A DNA stretch of 64,000 bases from Micromonospora marina. GTDB lineage: Bacteria; Actinomycetota; Actinomycetes; Mycobacteriales; Micromonosporaceae. The notes beneath the pieces are model-generated. The model was not told the DNA's origin. It searched no databases and worked only from the letters and a program-made list of their open reading frames with translations. The stretch spans positions 1 to 64,000 of the forward strand of contig NZ_FMCV01000009.1 in assembly GCF_900091565.1 (NCBI RefSeq), given 5' to 3'. Shown piece after piece: positions 18,801 to 27,277 of the stretch (position 1 is its first letter; each line of letters starts with the position of its first letter). The position numbers and the translations under genes are program-made.

Positions 18801-19615
18801 CACTTGGACGACGGGGACAGCTTCGTGGCGCCGTAGTCGCCCTGCGAGGAGGAGTCGGTGGCGGTCATGGCGAAGAGCGCACCGGTGCCCGCCTCGGCGG
18901 AGAGCGTCTCGGCGGCGCTGTCGTTCGTCGTCGGCAGCGGAACCGGGGCACACTGGGCCTTCTCCGGCGTGGTCAGCGCGCACTCCGGCAGGCGGACCAG
19001 CCGCAGCCGGGCGCCGAAGTCGCCACCGAACGCACCGGCGACCCCGCCGTAGCCGAGGTCGAGGCGGACGTTCCCGGCAGCGGCCTGACCGTCGGCCCGG
19101 TCGAGCCGGACGATCGGGCCGTCGACCTTGGCCTTCTCCGAGGCCTTCCGGTCGAGCACCTCGATGCGTACCTTGCCGGGAGCGGAGGCCGCCGGACGGG
19201 CCGAGTCCGCCGCGGCGGCCGCCGCGGCGGGTGCGGCCGACACCGCGACCGGCAGGCCACCGATCTTGGCGGTGGCCGCCGGGGCCTTCCCGGCGGTGGA
19301 GCGGGCCGACGCGGGCGCCGGCACGGTGATGTCCGCGGCGCCGGCGGCGGGCCAGGTGACCTTCGCCGGGGCGGTGGAGGCGGCAGCCACCGCCGGGTTG
19401 GCCGCCTTCGGCTTGGCCGGCAGCGGGTCGCGCTTGGGCAGGACCTTGGACGCGTCCGAGGTCGACGGACGGTTCGGCTTCGCCTCGGCCGAGGCGGGTG
19501 GGGTCGCGATCTGGATGAAGCCGGCGGCCATGACACCGGCCATCGCCCAGGAAACCGGTCGTACGGTGTGGCGGACGAGCCCGCCGGACCGGACCAGGAG
19601 TCGGGAGAACATCAC
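12845..19615 (-). CDS. Rhs/YD-repeat polymorphic toxin with Hint domain
   Basis: 2256 residues. Signal peptide (VSWAMAGVMAAGFIQIATPPASA, about residues 20-44), an Ala/Pro-rich stretch to about 150, then a shell-like N-terminal region. YD repeats run from about 1000 to 1700. The RHS core (about 1700-1840) has RRMTPYGENRG, REYDTIAGRFISVDPI and NPISFSDPDG. A helical linker is followed by a Hint domain (about 1999-2148, CKNSFVPGT to VLVHNC) that should release the tip by self-cleavage, and a 108-residue toxin (2149-2256). The toxin has HDVYDDDFICEV...GGGSGKVAQMQN, which resembles a PD-(D/E)xK nuclease core (D-x(n)-E-V, GK, Q). Its immunity gene overlaps the stop. The gene follows LamG and FG-GAP genes on the same strand. 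Confidence 0.9.
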   Translation of the reverse strand: MMFSRLLVRSGGLVRHTVRPVSWAMAGVMAAGFIQIATPPASAEAKPNRPSTSDASKVLPKRDPLPAKPKAANPAVAAASTAPAKVTWPAAGAADITVPAPASARSTAGKAPAATAKIGGLPVAVSAAPAAAAAAADSARPAASAPGKVRIEVLDRKASEKAKVDGPIVRLDRADGQAAAGNVRLDLGYGGVAGAFGGDFGARLRLVRLPECALTTPEKAQCAPVPLPTTNDSAAETLSAEAGTGALFAMTATDSSSQGDYGATKLSPSSKWSVAPSTGGFSWSYPLRSPPVPGGGAPPIALAYSSQSVDGRTATTNNQGSWIGEGFNYEPGHIERRYKPCSDDGHDQYADQCWAYDNATILLNGKSTELVKTGDTWRFGTDDGSKVERLTGAVNGDNDGEYWRVTTTDGTQYHFGRNRLPGWTSGKEETGSTWTVPIYGDDSGEPCYNATFTSAYCDQAWRWSLDYVKDRYGNVTSYFYEKEINYYARGKKTDVNGVPYVRGGWLKRVDYGQRHEAVYSTNAPARVRFETKERCLPSGNVDCDPQDLNTTTAPYWPDVPFDRNCAKDTKCKLDQITPTFWTRARLTGITTEIREGTGWTPVDNWKLDHLLTDNGDGSLTLWLHKITHTGLYGPGADIAMPSVELGGLQLPNRIDRDGDKIAPLVRFRLATVWTDAGGQIDVNYATPDCTKSTLPTPGNSTRRCYPVKWNPLGSGDPITDWFHKYVVEQVVETDRTGGAPDMVTRYQYLDGAAWRHADPDGISDPKDLTWSDWRGYGRVIVTAGDGQVQTTKTEYRYLRGMHGDKDPDGGTRTVSVADSTGGSHTDHNEFSGHQLESIVYDGADAVSKSIAVPWRHNTATETHIWGSKKAWFINTTTARSLVALAAGGWRETKQTSTFETSFGRVTETENEGDVAVTGDEACSRTTYADNATAHLYSLVSRVESVSVACSATPDRSKQVISDTRTLYDGKAFGVAPTLGNPTRTERLKSHNGTTATYIRASEGTFDAYGRPLTAVDALGRVTKTVYTDTNGLTTKVKETNPLEFVTTTDYAPAWGVPVGQVDQNGLKSVLEYDALGRLAKVWMPDRTGASGLEPSIRYSYLVRTDKPVAIKTERRQNDGSYSVEYKLHDGLLRPRQVQSEGPDGTRTVADTFYTGTGQLAKTYATYTVAGTPTDVIYPAVNGDVNGQTLYVYDGADRVTAEIFAVAGNEKWRTTTTYGGDRVSVDPPAGGTPTTSITNALGKTTELRQYKGSGPTGDFDKTEYTYTHAGQLKTVKDPAGNVWSHEYDQLGRKTKSTDPDAGTSTSGYDDLDRLTSTTNALNQTISTKYDEIGRKIAVYKGAADTGELVSSWTYDLEMLGELSSTSRWIDGHEYATYFSIYDEFYRPHATYYSVPEHAGAELAGFYTFGTEYNRDGSIQSLSMSDGGGLPFETVAYTYDDLERLTAATGDAPYLTGVEYATTGEVLQTEARVGTRKVWSTYEYEQGSKRLTRQRLDRESAPVVDIDARYTYDQSGNILRIANNPSGTQDTQCFTYDYLRRMERAWTSASTATDPCAGGPSVTGVGGVAPYHHAYTFDVTGNRKTEVQYGTNGTPLIERSYTYPAAGQAQPHTLSQMTEKTPQGDRLYSYEYDAAGNTKKRTRTGEDQTLVWDAEGNLESVTEAGKKTSFLYDVDGSRMLRKEPASTTLYLPGMEIRLNHQTRSTDATRYYALPGGASLVRKVDGLRYVANDHHGTGQAVVDQSGAVTHRRMTPYGENRGASPGQWPTEKGFVNGNIDSTTGLVNIGAREYDTIAGRFISVDPIIDVNDPQQMNGYAYANNNPISFSDPDGLKACSDDACGPGADYEDMYGTYHKVKGHNDGCGGCSGAYDPDEPTINVHNNPRASAEERAAAARAAAEKERQRRVAAAKAKMLNAAKALAKILMDELGITDALDCFLKGDMGGCLATAVNVAGAAIGGALGKLAVRYGAPWKWKKLANLTSRVKGLLINLVDNAKAFINCKNSFVPGTLVVMADGSRKPIEDVKTGDMVLVTDPVTGKTTIKPVVATIIGQGSKNLVEVTIDPDGDSGDATERVVATHNHPFWVPGLDEWVDAADLRAGQWLRTSAGTHVQISATRQWTEPAQVHNLTIDDIHTYYVLAGSTPVLVHNCSEQAVADHLQSAFPERNIRQNRDVYREDGSQLTDHDVYDDDFICEVACGGGSGKVAQMQNNILPSANGTRVAVFGPKLKGSVVKGIEAQGVPVFRTLEDLAAWVGPKK

Positions 19616-19702
19616 CCCTCCAGGGGTTACGGGAGAAGAACGGGAAAGGTCTCGCGTGCCGGTGGGCCCGCCCGGGAGCGGGCGGACCCACCGCCTGTCA
19701 CG

Positions 19703-22700
19703 TCAGAGCGAGAGTTGTTCGCGGACCTGGACGTTGAGCTTCTCGATCAGGACCTTGTCGGCGACACCGTCGTAGACCCGGACGTCGTCGACGGCGCCGG
19801 ACAGGTGCTCCTTGAAGGCGCCGTCGAGCCAGGCGCGACCCAGTTGCACCCCGCCGGTGGCGACGAACGGCGACACCAGCTGGATCGCCTCGGTGAAGGA
19901 CCCGTTGACGTACAGGGTCACTTCGCGGGCGTAGCCGTTGTAGACGAGGGTCAGATGGTCACCCTTGCCGACCAGCTTCGGCGCCTCGTCGGTGGCCTTC
20001 GTGGTCCACTCCGGCGCCACCGTGTCGGTGCTCGCCATCGCCAGCTCCCACTGCCCGGCGTTGTTGCAGCGCACGACGACCGAGCTGCCGTTGGTGCCCT
20101 TCTGCGAGAAGACGGTCATCGGGGTACCGGCACAGTTGCTGGTCAGCTTGACCCGGGCGCTGATCGAGAAACTGCCCGCCATGTCCGCGTTGGTCGATGT
20201 GCTGGCGTAGCTGTCCGCGTTACCGGTCAGTGCGAGGTGACCACCGCCGAGCAGCGACAGGACCGGGTGCTTGAAGACCGTCGCACCGCTGCCCAGGGTG
20301 AGTCCCGCGCCACCGCGCTCCTCAGGGCTGACCTTGTTGGTCTCCGCGTTCAATCGCCAGTAGGCCTTGCGGCTCGGCGCCGTCTTCTGCAGGCCGGTGA
20401 CCTCGTCGGCGATGATCAGCCGGTCGAAGACGGAGACGTCCGCCATCGCTCCTTCCCAGTTGTCGGCGTAACCGCTCTTGCTCAGCACACGGCCGATCTG
20501 GAGCGGACCGCGCGCCTTCGTCAGCGACCTGCGCTGGGCGATGCGCGGGGCGTTGTTTCCGACCTGGAGCGACATCTCCTTCTTCGCCCCGTCGAAGATG
20601 GCCGTCACGTACGTCCAACCCGTCGTGGCCACCGCACCGTCGACCTGCCAGCGGCCCAGTGAGTTGACGTCGTTGACCGGCATCCGGAAGAACCAGGATC
20701 CGCCCTCGACGCCCAGCGCGAACCCGGGCTCACCGGTGCCGTCCTGGCTGACCGCCACCTGCCGCCGGCCGGCGTCGTCGACCTTGAACCAGCCGGTGAC
20801 GGCGAAGCTCGCCGACGTGTCGGTCAGGACCGGCTTGGTGGTCGTGAGGTGGGCGTCGGCCGTCCCGTCGAACCGGGCGGCCGTGTCGGAGGTTCCACCC
20901 GGTCCCTCGACCCCGAACGTGACACCACTTCCGGCCGTCGCGTCGTTGTCACCGAGCCCGTCGCCGGCGCCGCCCTCGCCCGCGACCTCGCCGAGCGACC
21001 ACTGTGCGGTCGGCGGTCGCTTGCCCACCCGGAACGTGCACGAGGCGATGCTGCTCGACCGGCCGGCCCGGTCGACGGCTTGCACGTTGATCGTCCGCGG
21101 GCCCTCCTTGTCCGGGTACCAGTTCGGCAGGGTGACCGACCCGCCGTCGGTCGTGGGCCGAAGCACGTTCACGCCCGGCGCCGGGTTGGTGTTGAAGCCG
21201 TACCGGTACTCCACCACGTCCGTGGCGGCGGAGTCGAAGACGAAGTTGCCGGGCACGCCGATCGAACCCAGCCACTCGTCGCTCTCGATGCAGTTCGACG
21301 CGCTCGCCGTCCCGTCGTCGGCCGCGTCCTGCGGCAGGTAGACCGCGGAGTCGACGTCGGGGGCGCTTGGACTGGTCTTGTCGTAGAGGAACTGACAGAC
21401 ATTGCGCGAGCCCTCACTGCTCCACGGACCCCAGCTGGTGTTGTCGCTGGCACGGACCTCCCAGGAGATGGGGACGTTCTGCGCGATGTCACTCGGGACC
21501 GTGTACGAGAAGACCGATCCGCTGGCCTTCAGCGGAGTGGTGTACGAGCGCGTCTGCAACGTCCCGCCGGCCGGCGTCCAGGTCACCTTGAACTCGGCCT
21601 TGATCTGCTCGGTGTGGGCCGAGGAGTGGTCCGGGTCCCGCAGCACCGCGTTCAGCCGCGGCGGCACGTCCACGTAGGGCGCGCTGGAGCCGTACACACA
21701 CTGCCCGCCGGGGGACATGGTGAGTTCGTTGAGGTTGGCGATCACCGGCGCCCGGTTGTAGCGGACCGAGAGGACGCCGTTGTCGCAGAACCGCTTGGTG
21801 TGCGTCGAGTCGCTCTCACTGACCGACCGCAGGCCGAGGGTCAGGTTGCTCCAGCCCTTGGTCACCGCCTGCTGCACCGCGGCCTTCGCGTTCCACTCCG
21901 TGTTCTGGTTGGTGGAGGTGCAGGTGGCCTGCGTCTTGGTCGGTGAACTGGTGGCGAGGTGCGTGGCTCCGGACCAGCCCGAGCCGCCGGGCTGGTTGCT
22001 CCAGTTGGTGGCGGAGGTAATCCCGGCCGGCATCAGGTAGAGCGCCGCCGCCCGGGCGGTCGAGCTGTAGACGTGCTGCAGGGTGACCCGGAAGGTGGCC
22101 TCCAGGATCGTCTTGCCCGAGTACGGCGTGGCGAGCCGGTAGAACAGGCGCTTGACCTTCGAGTTGTTGCAGGAACTGGGGCAGAGGCCGATGCGTTCGT
22201 GCCGCTTGCCGTCGAACTTCCAGTACTCCTCGTTGGGGTAGCCGCTGTCCACCATCGCCCACGCGCTGTTGGTGCTGCTCTGCCAGACCGGGTCGATGTA
22301 AAGCGGAAATGAGGCCTCCGGGTCCGTGAGCATGGACCGGTCCGGGGTGAGGGTGAGGGTGTTGTCCGAGTAGTCGAGGCCGACCGGAGCCACCTCCGAC
22401 GTGTCGCCCGGCCCCTCCGCCGAGGCCGCACCCGGGTCGGTGGACGAGGTGTCCATCGACCGCATCGCGGTCGCATCGCCCCCCTCCTGGCTTCCGCTGT
22501 CCCACATGGTCGGCGCGTCCGCTTCCAGGACCGGGTTGCCGGTGACCGGGTCCAGGGCGACCACACCGCCCTCGGCCGTCTCCTCGATGGTCAGGCCCAC
22601 CGCGGCGACGCCGAGCCGGAGGTTCTGGAGTTCCGGCAGACTGGCCGCCTCCGGCGTCTTGACCACGAGTACGTGCGAGAAGCCTTCGACGGTGACGTTC

Positions 22701-23281
22701 GCGACCAGGTCGACATCCGGGAACACGTTCGGGTAGGTCGCCTTGCTCTCCTCGACCACGGGAGCGGGAAGTGGCCCGTGTGGCCAGGTCAGAGTCATGC
22801 TCTTCTGGTCCCGGGTGACCACCATCAGCGGTGCGGTGCCGCCCTGGGAGAGCTGCATGCCGAGCAACGCAGCCGCCGGGGCGTACGAGCCGTCGGGCTG
22901 AACCACAAGGGTCGAGTCCGCGGGTACCCAGGCGTCTCCCTGGGTGACCCGCACCGGCTGCGTGTGGCCGTTGGCGATGAGCGTGCCGTCCGGCTGCGCG
23001 AAGACGTCGCGGTACTCCGTGCGGTGCGCCAGCACCTCGACCGGCTGGTTGAGTGCCCTGGCGGCCACCAGCGCCTCGGCCTCGGTGTCCCGGACGAGGT
23101 CCTCCGAGGCCGCGGCGGTACGCGGCGCCGGCTCCAGGGGCTGGACGAGCACCACCGTGGACATCAGGCCGGCGAGGCCGAGCGTGAGCCCGAGCGTGAA
23201 CACCCGGCCCCGTTTTCTCGTATGACGGGCCACCCTCTGGTCCTCCCCCGCTGGACAACTGCTCATGTCGATGGTCTTCAT
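19703..23281 (-). CDS. Secreted LamG-domain protein of the Rhs operon
   Basis: 1192 residues. An N-terminal basic region and hydrophobic helix (VFTLGLTLGLAGLMSTVVLVQP, about 27-48) form a signal peptide or anchor. A DNRLRE-like module with Cys-containing loops (WKFDGKRHERIGLC; FRVTLQHVYSSTARAAALYL; TNWSNQPGG) covers about 340-510. An Ig/fibronectin-like part and two LamG jellyroll modules follow (about 790-960, FAVTGWFKVDD; about 990-1185, FSISARVKLTSN...VKNGSF-type strands). LamG modules bind carbohydrate or protein ligands. Its ATG overlaps the FG-GAP gene's stop (23279-23283), and the Rhs gene starts 87 bp downstream. I infer a surface partner that presents or anchors the Rhs protein; no enzyme motif is visible. 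Confidence 0.8.
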   Translation of the reverse strand: MKTIDMSSCPAGEDQRVARHTRKRGRVFTLGLTLGLAGLMSTVVLVQPLEPAPRTAAASEDLVRDTEAEALVAARALNQPVEVLAHRTEYRDVFAQPDGTLIANGHTQPVRVTQGDAWVPADSTLVVQPDGSYAPAAALLGMQLSQGGTAPLMVVTRDQKSMTLTWPHGPLPAPVVEESKATYPNVFPDVDLVANVTVEGFSHVLVVKTPEAASLPELQNLRLGVAAVGLTIEETAEGGVVALDPVTGNPVLEADAPTMWDSGSQEGGDATAMRSMDTSSTDPGAASAEGPGDTSEVAPVGLDYSDNTLTLTPDRSMLTDPEASFPLYIDPVWQSSTNSAWAMVDSGYPNEEYWKFDGKRHERIGLCPSSCNNSKVKRLFYRLATPYSGKTILEATFRVTLQHVYSSTARAAALYLMPAGITSATNWSNQPGGSGWSGATHLATSSPTKTQATCTSTNQNTEWNAKAAVQQAVTKGWSNLTLGLRSVSESDSTHTKRFCDNGVLSVRYNRAPVIANLNELTMSPGGQCVYGSSAPYVDVPPRLNAVLRDPDHSSAHTEQIKAEFKVTWTPAGGTLQTRSYTTPLKASGSVFSYTVPSDIAQNVPISWEVRASDNTSWGPWSSEGSRNVCQFLYDKTSPSAPDVDSAVYLPQDAADDGTASASNCIESDEWLGSIGVPGNFVFDSAATDVVEYRYGFNTNPAPGVNVLRPTTDGGSVTLPNWYPDKEGPRTINVQAVDRAGRSSSIASCTFRVGKRPPTAQWSLGEVAGEGGAGDGLGDNDATAGSGVTFGVEGPGGTSDTAARFDGTADAHLTTTKPVLTDTSASFAVTGWFKVDDAGRRQVAVSQDGTGEPGFALGVEGGSWFFRMPVNDVNSLGRWQVDGAVATTGWTYVTAIFDGAKKEMSLQVGNNAPRIAQRRSLTKARGPLQIGRVLSKSGYADNWEGAMADVSVFDRLIIADEVTGLQKTAPSRKAYWRLNAETNKVSPEERGGAGLTLGSGATVFKHPVLSLLGGGHLALTGNADSYASTSTNADMAGSFSISARVKLTSNCAGTPMTVFSQKGTNGSSVVVRCNNAGQWELAMASTDTVAPEWTTKATDEAPKLVGKGDHLTLVYNGYAREVTLYVNGSFTEAIQLVSPFVATGGVQLGRAWLDGAFKEHLSGAVDDVRVYDGVADKVLIEKLNVQVREQLSL

Positions 23282-26200
23282 CAGCTGATCGCCGCCCCGA
23301 ACGCGCTGTGCCCGGTGGGGAGACCGCCCTGTCCCGGCTGCCAGGTGACGCTCGGGGCCGTGTTGCCCGCGCTCAGGTCGGACCAGGTGAACCCGTAGAC
23401 GGCGTCGGCACCGTAGGGGGTGCCGACGTAGAGCCGTTGCGAGGTGGCCGAGAGCGAGGTGCCGACCAGTTCCTGGGCGCCGGCCGTCCCCGGCATGCCG
23501 CCCGATTCCCGGTGCAGCGTGGTCGGGGTGCCGATCGGATTGGCCAGCGCCGGGAAGACACGTACCCGTCCGGAGTCGGCCACCGACGTGCCCGCGTCCT
23601 CACCCGGCACGCCGATCGCGACGAACATCGTCGCGTTGGTGCCCTCGCTGCCCGGCGCGGTGTTCACCACCACGACCTTCTCGCCGAGGTAGTCGCCGTC
23701 CTCCGAGGCGTACGTGATCGCGGGCAGTTCGGTGAAGGTGTTCGCGGCCGTGACGTGGAACCGGTGCACCAGTCCGGCGTCCGGCGCCGGGGTGTTGGTG
23801 GCCGCGACGACCAGGTCCTCACCCGGCACACCGACAACGACCAGCGAGTCGGCCTGGCCGGCGGGAGCACCGACGGGCCGGTACGGCGCGATCGAGATCG
23901 ACTTGCCGAAGTTGTCGTTGGCCTCGGCGTCGTTCGAGACGTTGGCGACGTTCTGCTCCAGGCCGGCGGCGAGGGTCGGCAGACCGTTGCTCAGCGTGTG
24001 GCTGAAGACGTTCACCGCTCCGGCGAAGGCCTCGGTGCCGATCGCCTCGCCCGGGGAACCGACCGCCCAGTGGTGGGTGGAGGCGGCCACCGCATAGCCC
24101 GTTCGGTCGTCGATCTCGGCCGCGCCCGGGATGCCGCTGCCCTGGGACATTGCCACGTTCACGGTGCCGCGCATGTAATGCACGATCCCGGTGACCGGGT
24201 TGGCCAGCCCTTCACCGGGCGCGCCGATGACGAGGTACGGCTCACCGCTGGCCGTCCGGCTGCCGGCCACGGCGTAGCCGAACCAGTCGTACGCCTCGGC
24301 CGCGTCGGGGACGTTGGCGCTGTCCTGGTGGTACGAGACGGCGGGCGGGCCCTGCGCGAGGCCGGCGGGTGATCCGAGCAGTACGTACACGACACCGGCC
24401 TGGGCCTGGCCGCTGACGGCCTGGTTCGGCACGCCGACCGCCAGGTCGGTGCACCCGTCGTTGTTGGCGTCGTACGCGGCGATCGACGTGCCGAAGCGGT
24501 CACCCGCCTCGGCTGCACCGGGCATGCTGGCCCCACCCTCGTGCAGGGTGTGCACTGTTGTGCTGCCGCCGTACGTGACGTTGATCCGGCCGGCACGGAT
24601 CTGACCGTTGACAGTGGCCTCCGGGTCGGCGATCGCGATGTCGGCGACGCCGTCGCCGTTGAAGTCGCTGTCCGTTCCGCCGGTGCAACCGGTGACCGGA
24701 GTGGCCGTGGTGTACACCTGCATCTCACAGAACGACGACCAGATGTCGCTGCCGCTGACCCCGTCCGCGGCCTTCACCCGCCAGCGGTAGATACCGCCGT
24801 CGACGAAGGCGCCGGCGGGAACGGTCGCCGTCACTGTGGCGCCGGAGGCGACGTTGCTGGACGACGCGGAACCGATCGCCTTCTCCGCGTTCATCGCCCA
24901 CCACTCGACGGTGACTGTCATCGCGGTGCCGTCGCCGTCGGCGACGGTGGCCTTGAGCTGCGGCGTCAGCGTGTTGACGAGGGGACGGGCGGAGCCGGTC
25001 GCGCAGGTGGTGGCGGGGACGGTCGACCGGGCCGTCACGGTCGGCCACGAGTTGTAGGTGACGCTGGCCTTGGGCACCTCGGTACTGGCTGCGGCGTTGC
25101 GGGAGCGGAACTGCTTGAAAGACTTCGAATCGGTTTCGTCGGTGGCCCGTAGGCCCATGTCAGCGCGGGTGTCACCGGCGTTCGCCGCGCGCTGGAAGAA
25201 CTTGGTACCGCTGATCCCGACCCAGGCGTCGTTGCAACTGGCGTCGTAGCCGGCAGTCGCCAGGGTGGTCGCCTCCTGGTTGTTCCATGCCGGCTGGGTG
25301 TCCCAGATCATGTCGTCGGCCACCGCCCCCACGGTCCAGAGCTCCCACGATCGGCCCTCGCACAGGGGCGACCACCAGTTCCAGAACGAGACGGTGGCGG
25401 AGGTGATCTGCTTACCGACGAAGGCCGTGGTGTCCCAGCGCAGCAAGGACCGGGTGACGGGCCCGGTCGGACCGAGCCGACCGAGCCGGAGGTCGTCGGT
25501 GCCGCCCCGGTTGACCGTGTCGCCGGCCTGGATGTACGTGTCGAACGTGGTGTACACCGGGTTGATCGTCGGGTCGATGACGATCGGGTACTCCCGCTTG
25601 GAGTCGTTCAGCCAGCGCAGGTCCGGGGTCAGCGTCAGGTCGAGCCCGCGAGTTGCACGGGCCTCGGCGGCGGGGGCGATCGTGGATGCGACAGCCGTCT
25701 CGGCGGTGGGGTTGCCGAGCGCGTCGACCCGCGCGTCCCACATCCGCAGTGCGGGGGTGTGCGCGACCACCCGGCCGGCGGCGTCCTCGATGGCGGTGTT
25801 GCCGCTGGCGTCGCGGACCGCCCGGGCGGCGTTCGGCCCGGTGATCGGCAGTGTGAGCCGGGCGACGTGCTTCACGGCGCTGCGGTCCTTGACGACGAAG
25901 AACGCCTCCATGCCGGCGCGAGTCGCCTCGACGACCAGGTCCACCCCGGGCAGCGTGTCGACATAGGTGGCCCGTCCGCCATCCAGCTTCGGCTCGGGCA
26001 GCCGGCCAGCCCAACCGACCGCGAGCCGATCCGCTCCGTGGCCGAGGACGGCCAGTTCCGGCGTCCCGCTCGGGTGCGCGCCGGAGACGACGAGATCGAA
26101 GGGGTGGGCGACGGCGCTGATCCGCCCGTCCGCGCCCTTGCGCAGGGTCAGATCGACCGGAACCCACTGGTCACCGCGCCGAATCCGGCTCGCGCCGACC

Positions 26201-26475
26201 GAAAGCTCGGCCCGGAACTGACCGTCCGGCAGTGCGTAGACCGCTGTCGTCTCCGACGTGAGGCTCTTGACCTGCACCGGCTTGCCGGACTCGCGGGCGG
26301 CTCGAAGGGACACCGCTTCATCGGTCCGGCTCTCCACGCCGCCTGTCACGCCGTCGGGTCCAGCGGCGAGATACGCCGCCGGTTCTCCCGGTACGCCCGC
26401 CAACGCGGCCGCCGTCAGTACGGCGACGCACGCAGCCAGGCACGAACGGACAGTGGCCGTCACTCGACGTGCCAC
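23281..26475 (-). CDS. Secreted DNRLRE/FG-GAP repeat protein of the Rhs operon
   Basis: 1064 residues from GTG 26475, preceded by GGGGGAGGG. Signal peptide CLAACVAVLTAAALAGVPGEPA. A DNRLRE module (about 300-470: YTTFDTYIQAGDTVNRGGTD; NDAWVGISGTKFFQRAAN) has the same layout as in the LamG protein. It is followed by an Ig-like strand region and a C-terminal FG-GAP/integrin-type propeller whose repeats carry Ca-binding loops: DFNGDGVADIAIADPEA, DANNDGCTDLAVGVPNQ, then degenerate copies such as LVIGAPGEG and VAIGVPGED. It is the first gene of the three-gene Rhs operon and coupled to the LamG gene. Extracellular adhesion or scaffold role inferred. Confidence 0.82.
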   Translation of the reverse strand: MARRVTATVRSCLAACVAVLTAAALAGVPGEPAAYLAAGPDGVTGGVESRTDEAVSLRAARESGKPVQVKSLTSETTAVYALPDGQFRAELSVGASRIRRGDQWVPVDLTLRKGADGRISAVAHPFDLVVSGAHPSGTPELAVLGHGADRLAVGWAGRLPEPKLDGGRATYVDTLPGVDLVVEATRAGMEAFFVVKDRSAVKHVARLTLPITGPNAARAVRDASGNTAIEDAAGRVVAHTPALRMWDARVDALGNPTAETAVASTIAPAAEARATRGLDLTLTPDLRWLNDSKREYPIVIDPTINPVYTTFDTYIQAGDTVNRGGTDDLRLGRLGPTGPVTRSLLRWDTTAFVGKQITSATVSFWNWWSPLCEGRSWELWTVGAVADDMIWDTQPAWNNQEATTLATAGYDASCNDAWVGISGTKFFQRAANAGDTRADMGLRATDETDSKSFKQFRSRNAAASTEVPKASVTYNSWPTVTARSTVPATTCATGSARPLVNTLTPQLKATVADGDGTAMTVTVEWWAMNAEKAIGSASSSNVASGATVTATVPAGAFVDGGIYRWRVKAADGVSGSDIWSSFCEMQVYTTATPVTGCTGGTDSDFNGDGVADIAIADPEATVNGQIRAGRINVTYGGSTTVHTLHEGGASMPGAAEAGDRFGTSIAAYDANNDGCTDLAVGVPNQAVSGQAQAGVVYVLLGSPAGLAQGPPAVSYHQDSANVPDAAEAYDWFGYAVAGSRTASGEPYLVIGAPGEGLANPVTGIVHYMRGTVNVAMSQGSGIPGAAEIDDRTGYAVAASTHHWAVGSPGEAIGTEAFAGAVNVFSHTLSNGLPTLAAGLEQNVANVSNDAEANDNFGKSISIAPYRPVGAPAGQADSLVVVGVPGEDLVVAATNTPAPDAGLVHRFHVTAANTFTELPAITYASEDGDYLGEKVVVVNTAPGSEGTNATMFVAIGVPGEDAGTSVADSGRVRVFPALANPIGTPTTLHRESGGMPGTAGAQELVGTSLSATSQRLYVGTPYGADAVYGFTWSDLSAGNTAPSVTWQPGQGGLPTGHSAFGAAIS

Positions 26476-27277
26476 AAACCCTCCCCCGTGTGCTCTCCAG
26501 TTGTGCGAGCGGGACTCTAAGGGTGCCCTGCCTCAGCGCACAAGGTCGGATACGTTCCGTCAGGACGGATCACGGCGAAATGGACATCCCATCGATCGAC
26601 CAACACGCTGCGCAACCGACCTCGCCGCCACAATGGAGCCTTCGGCCACCGCCGCGCCCGCGAGCGGCGACGGCGGGGCATCGAGCCGATCCTCAAAACC
26701 GCAGATCAGAAGATGGTTGCCGCAGTCAACTGACACCCCGCGGATCGCTCCACCACTGCGAAGCACTATTACGCATCGCCCTCCTTGAATATGACACGGC
26801 GTAGCTGTCAATGATCGAACAATCGACCGATGCTGCACTCGTCCATCGGTGGACAACACCGGGCCACTCGGACCCATGGAGGCACCGGAACGGCGCCGGA
26901 CGGCATCATGTCAACCACCCCGAGCAGATCATCGATCCAGCGCAGAGCGCCGAACAATGATCGCGAAAACCGATTCGCGCCGTCAGAGAATCGGACGTCA
27001 TTCGCCTCATTCGGGCGTCGGGACCGCCCTCGTACGGGGAGAGACGGGTTGGTGATCCTCATGCGCAACGCCAACGAGGTAATCCGCGAAGACCGTTACC
27101 AGCAATCCGGGCTGTGGGCAGGTTCAAGCGCATGGTCACGGCGGTCGCAGGGAACCCGATGCCGTCATCGTGGACGCCACCGCTCAGCACACGGGACGTC
27201 GCGCCCGCTGATGGGGCTGTCGGGGCGGACGAGCCGTGTTCGGTGCTCTGCCGGGGTGCGGGCGATGGGGGCCAGGG
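26476..27277. other. Upstream region of the Rhs operon, no gene seen
   Basis: About 800 bp, less GC-rich and without sustained codon bias on either strand. Short frames on both strands (for example 26560-26877 minus and 26830-27411 plus) show no family signature, and I treat them as chance. It should hold the promoter of the Rhs operon close to 26500, where a purine-rich ribosome site precedes GTG 26475. No riboswitch or clear operator was found. Confidence 0.5.

Noticed and set aside
13982..20662. A 2,226-codon plus-strand open frame
   Set aside because: It is antisense to the Rhs gene and parts of the LamG gene. It is rich in Arg, Gly and Val repeats with no domain signature, as expected for the complement of high-GC coding DNA.
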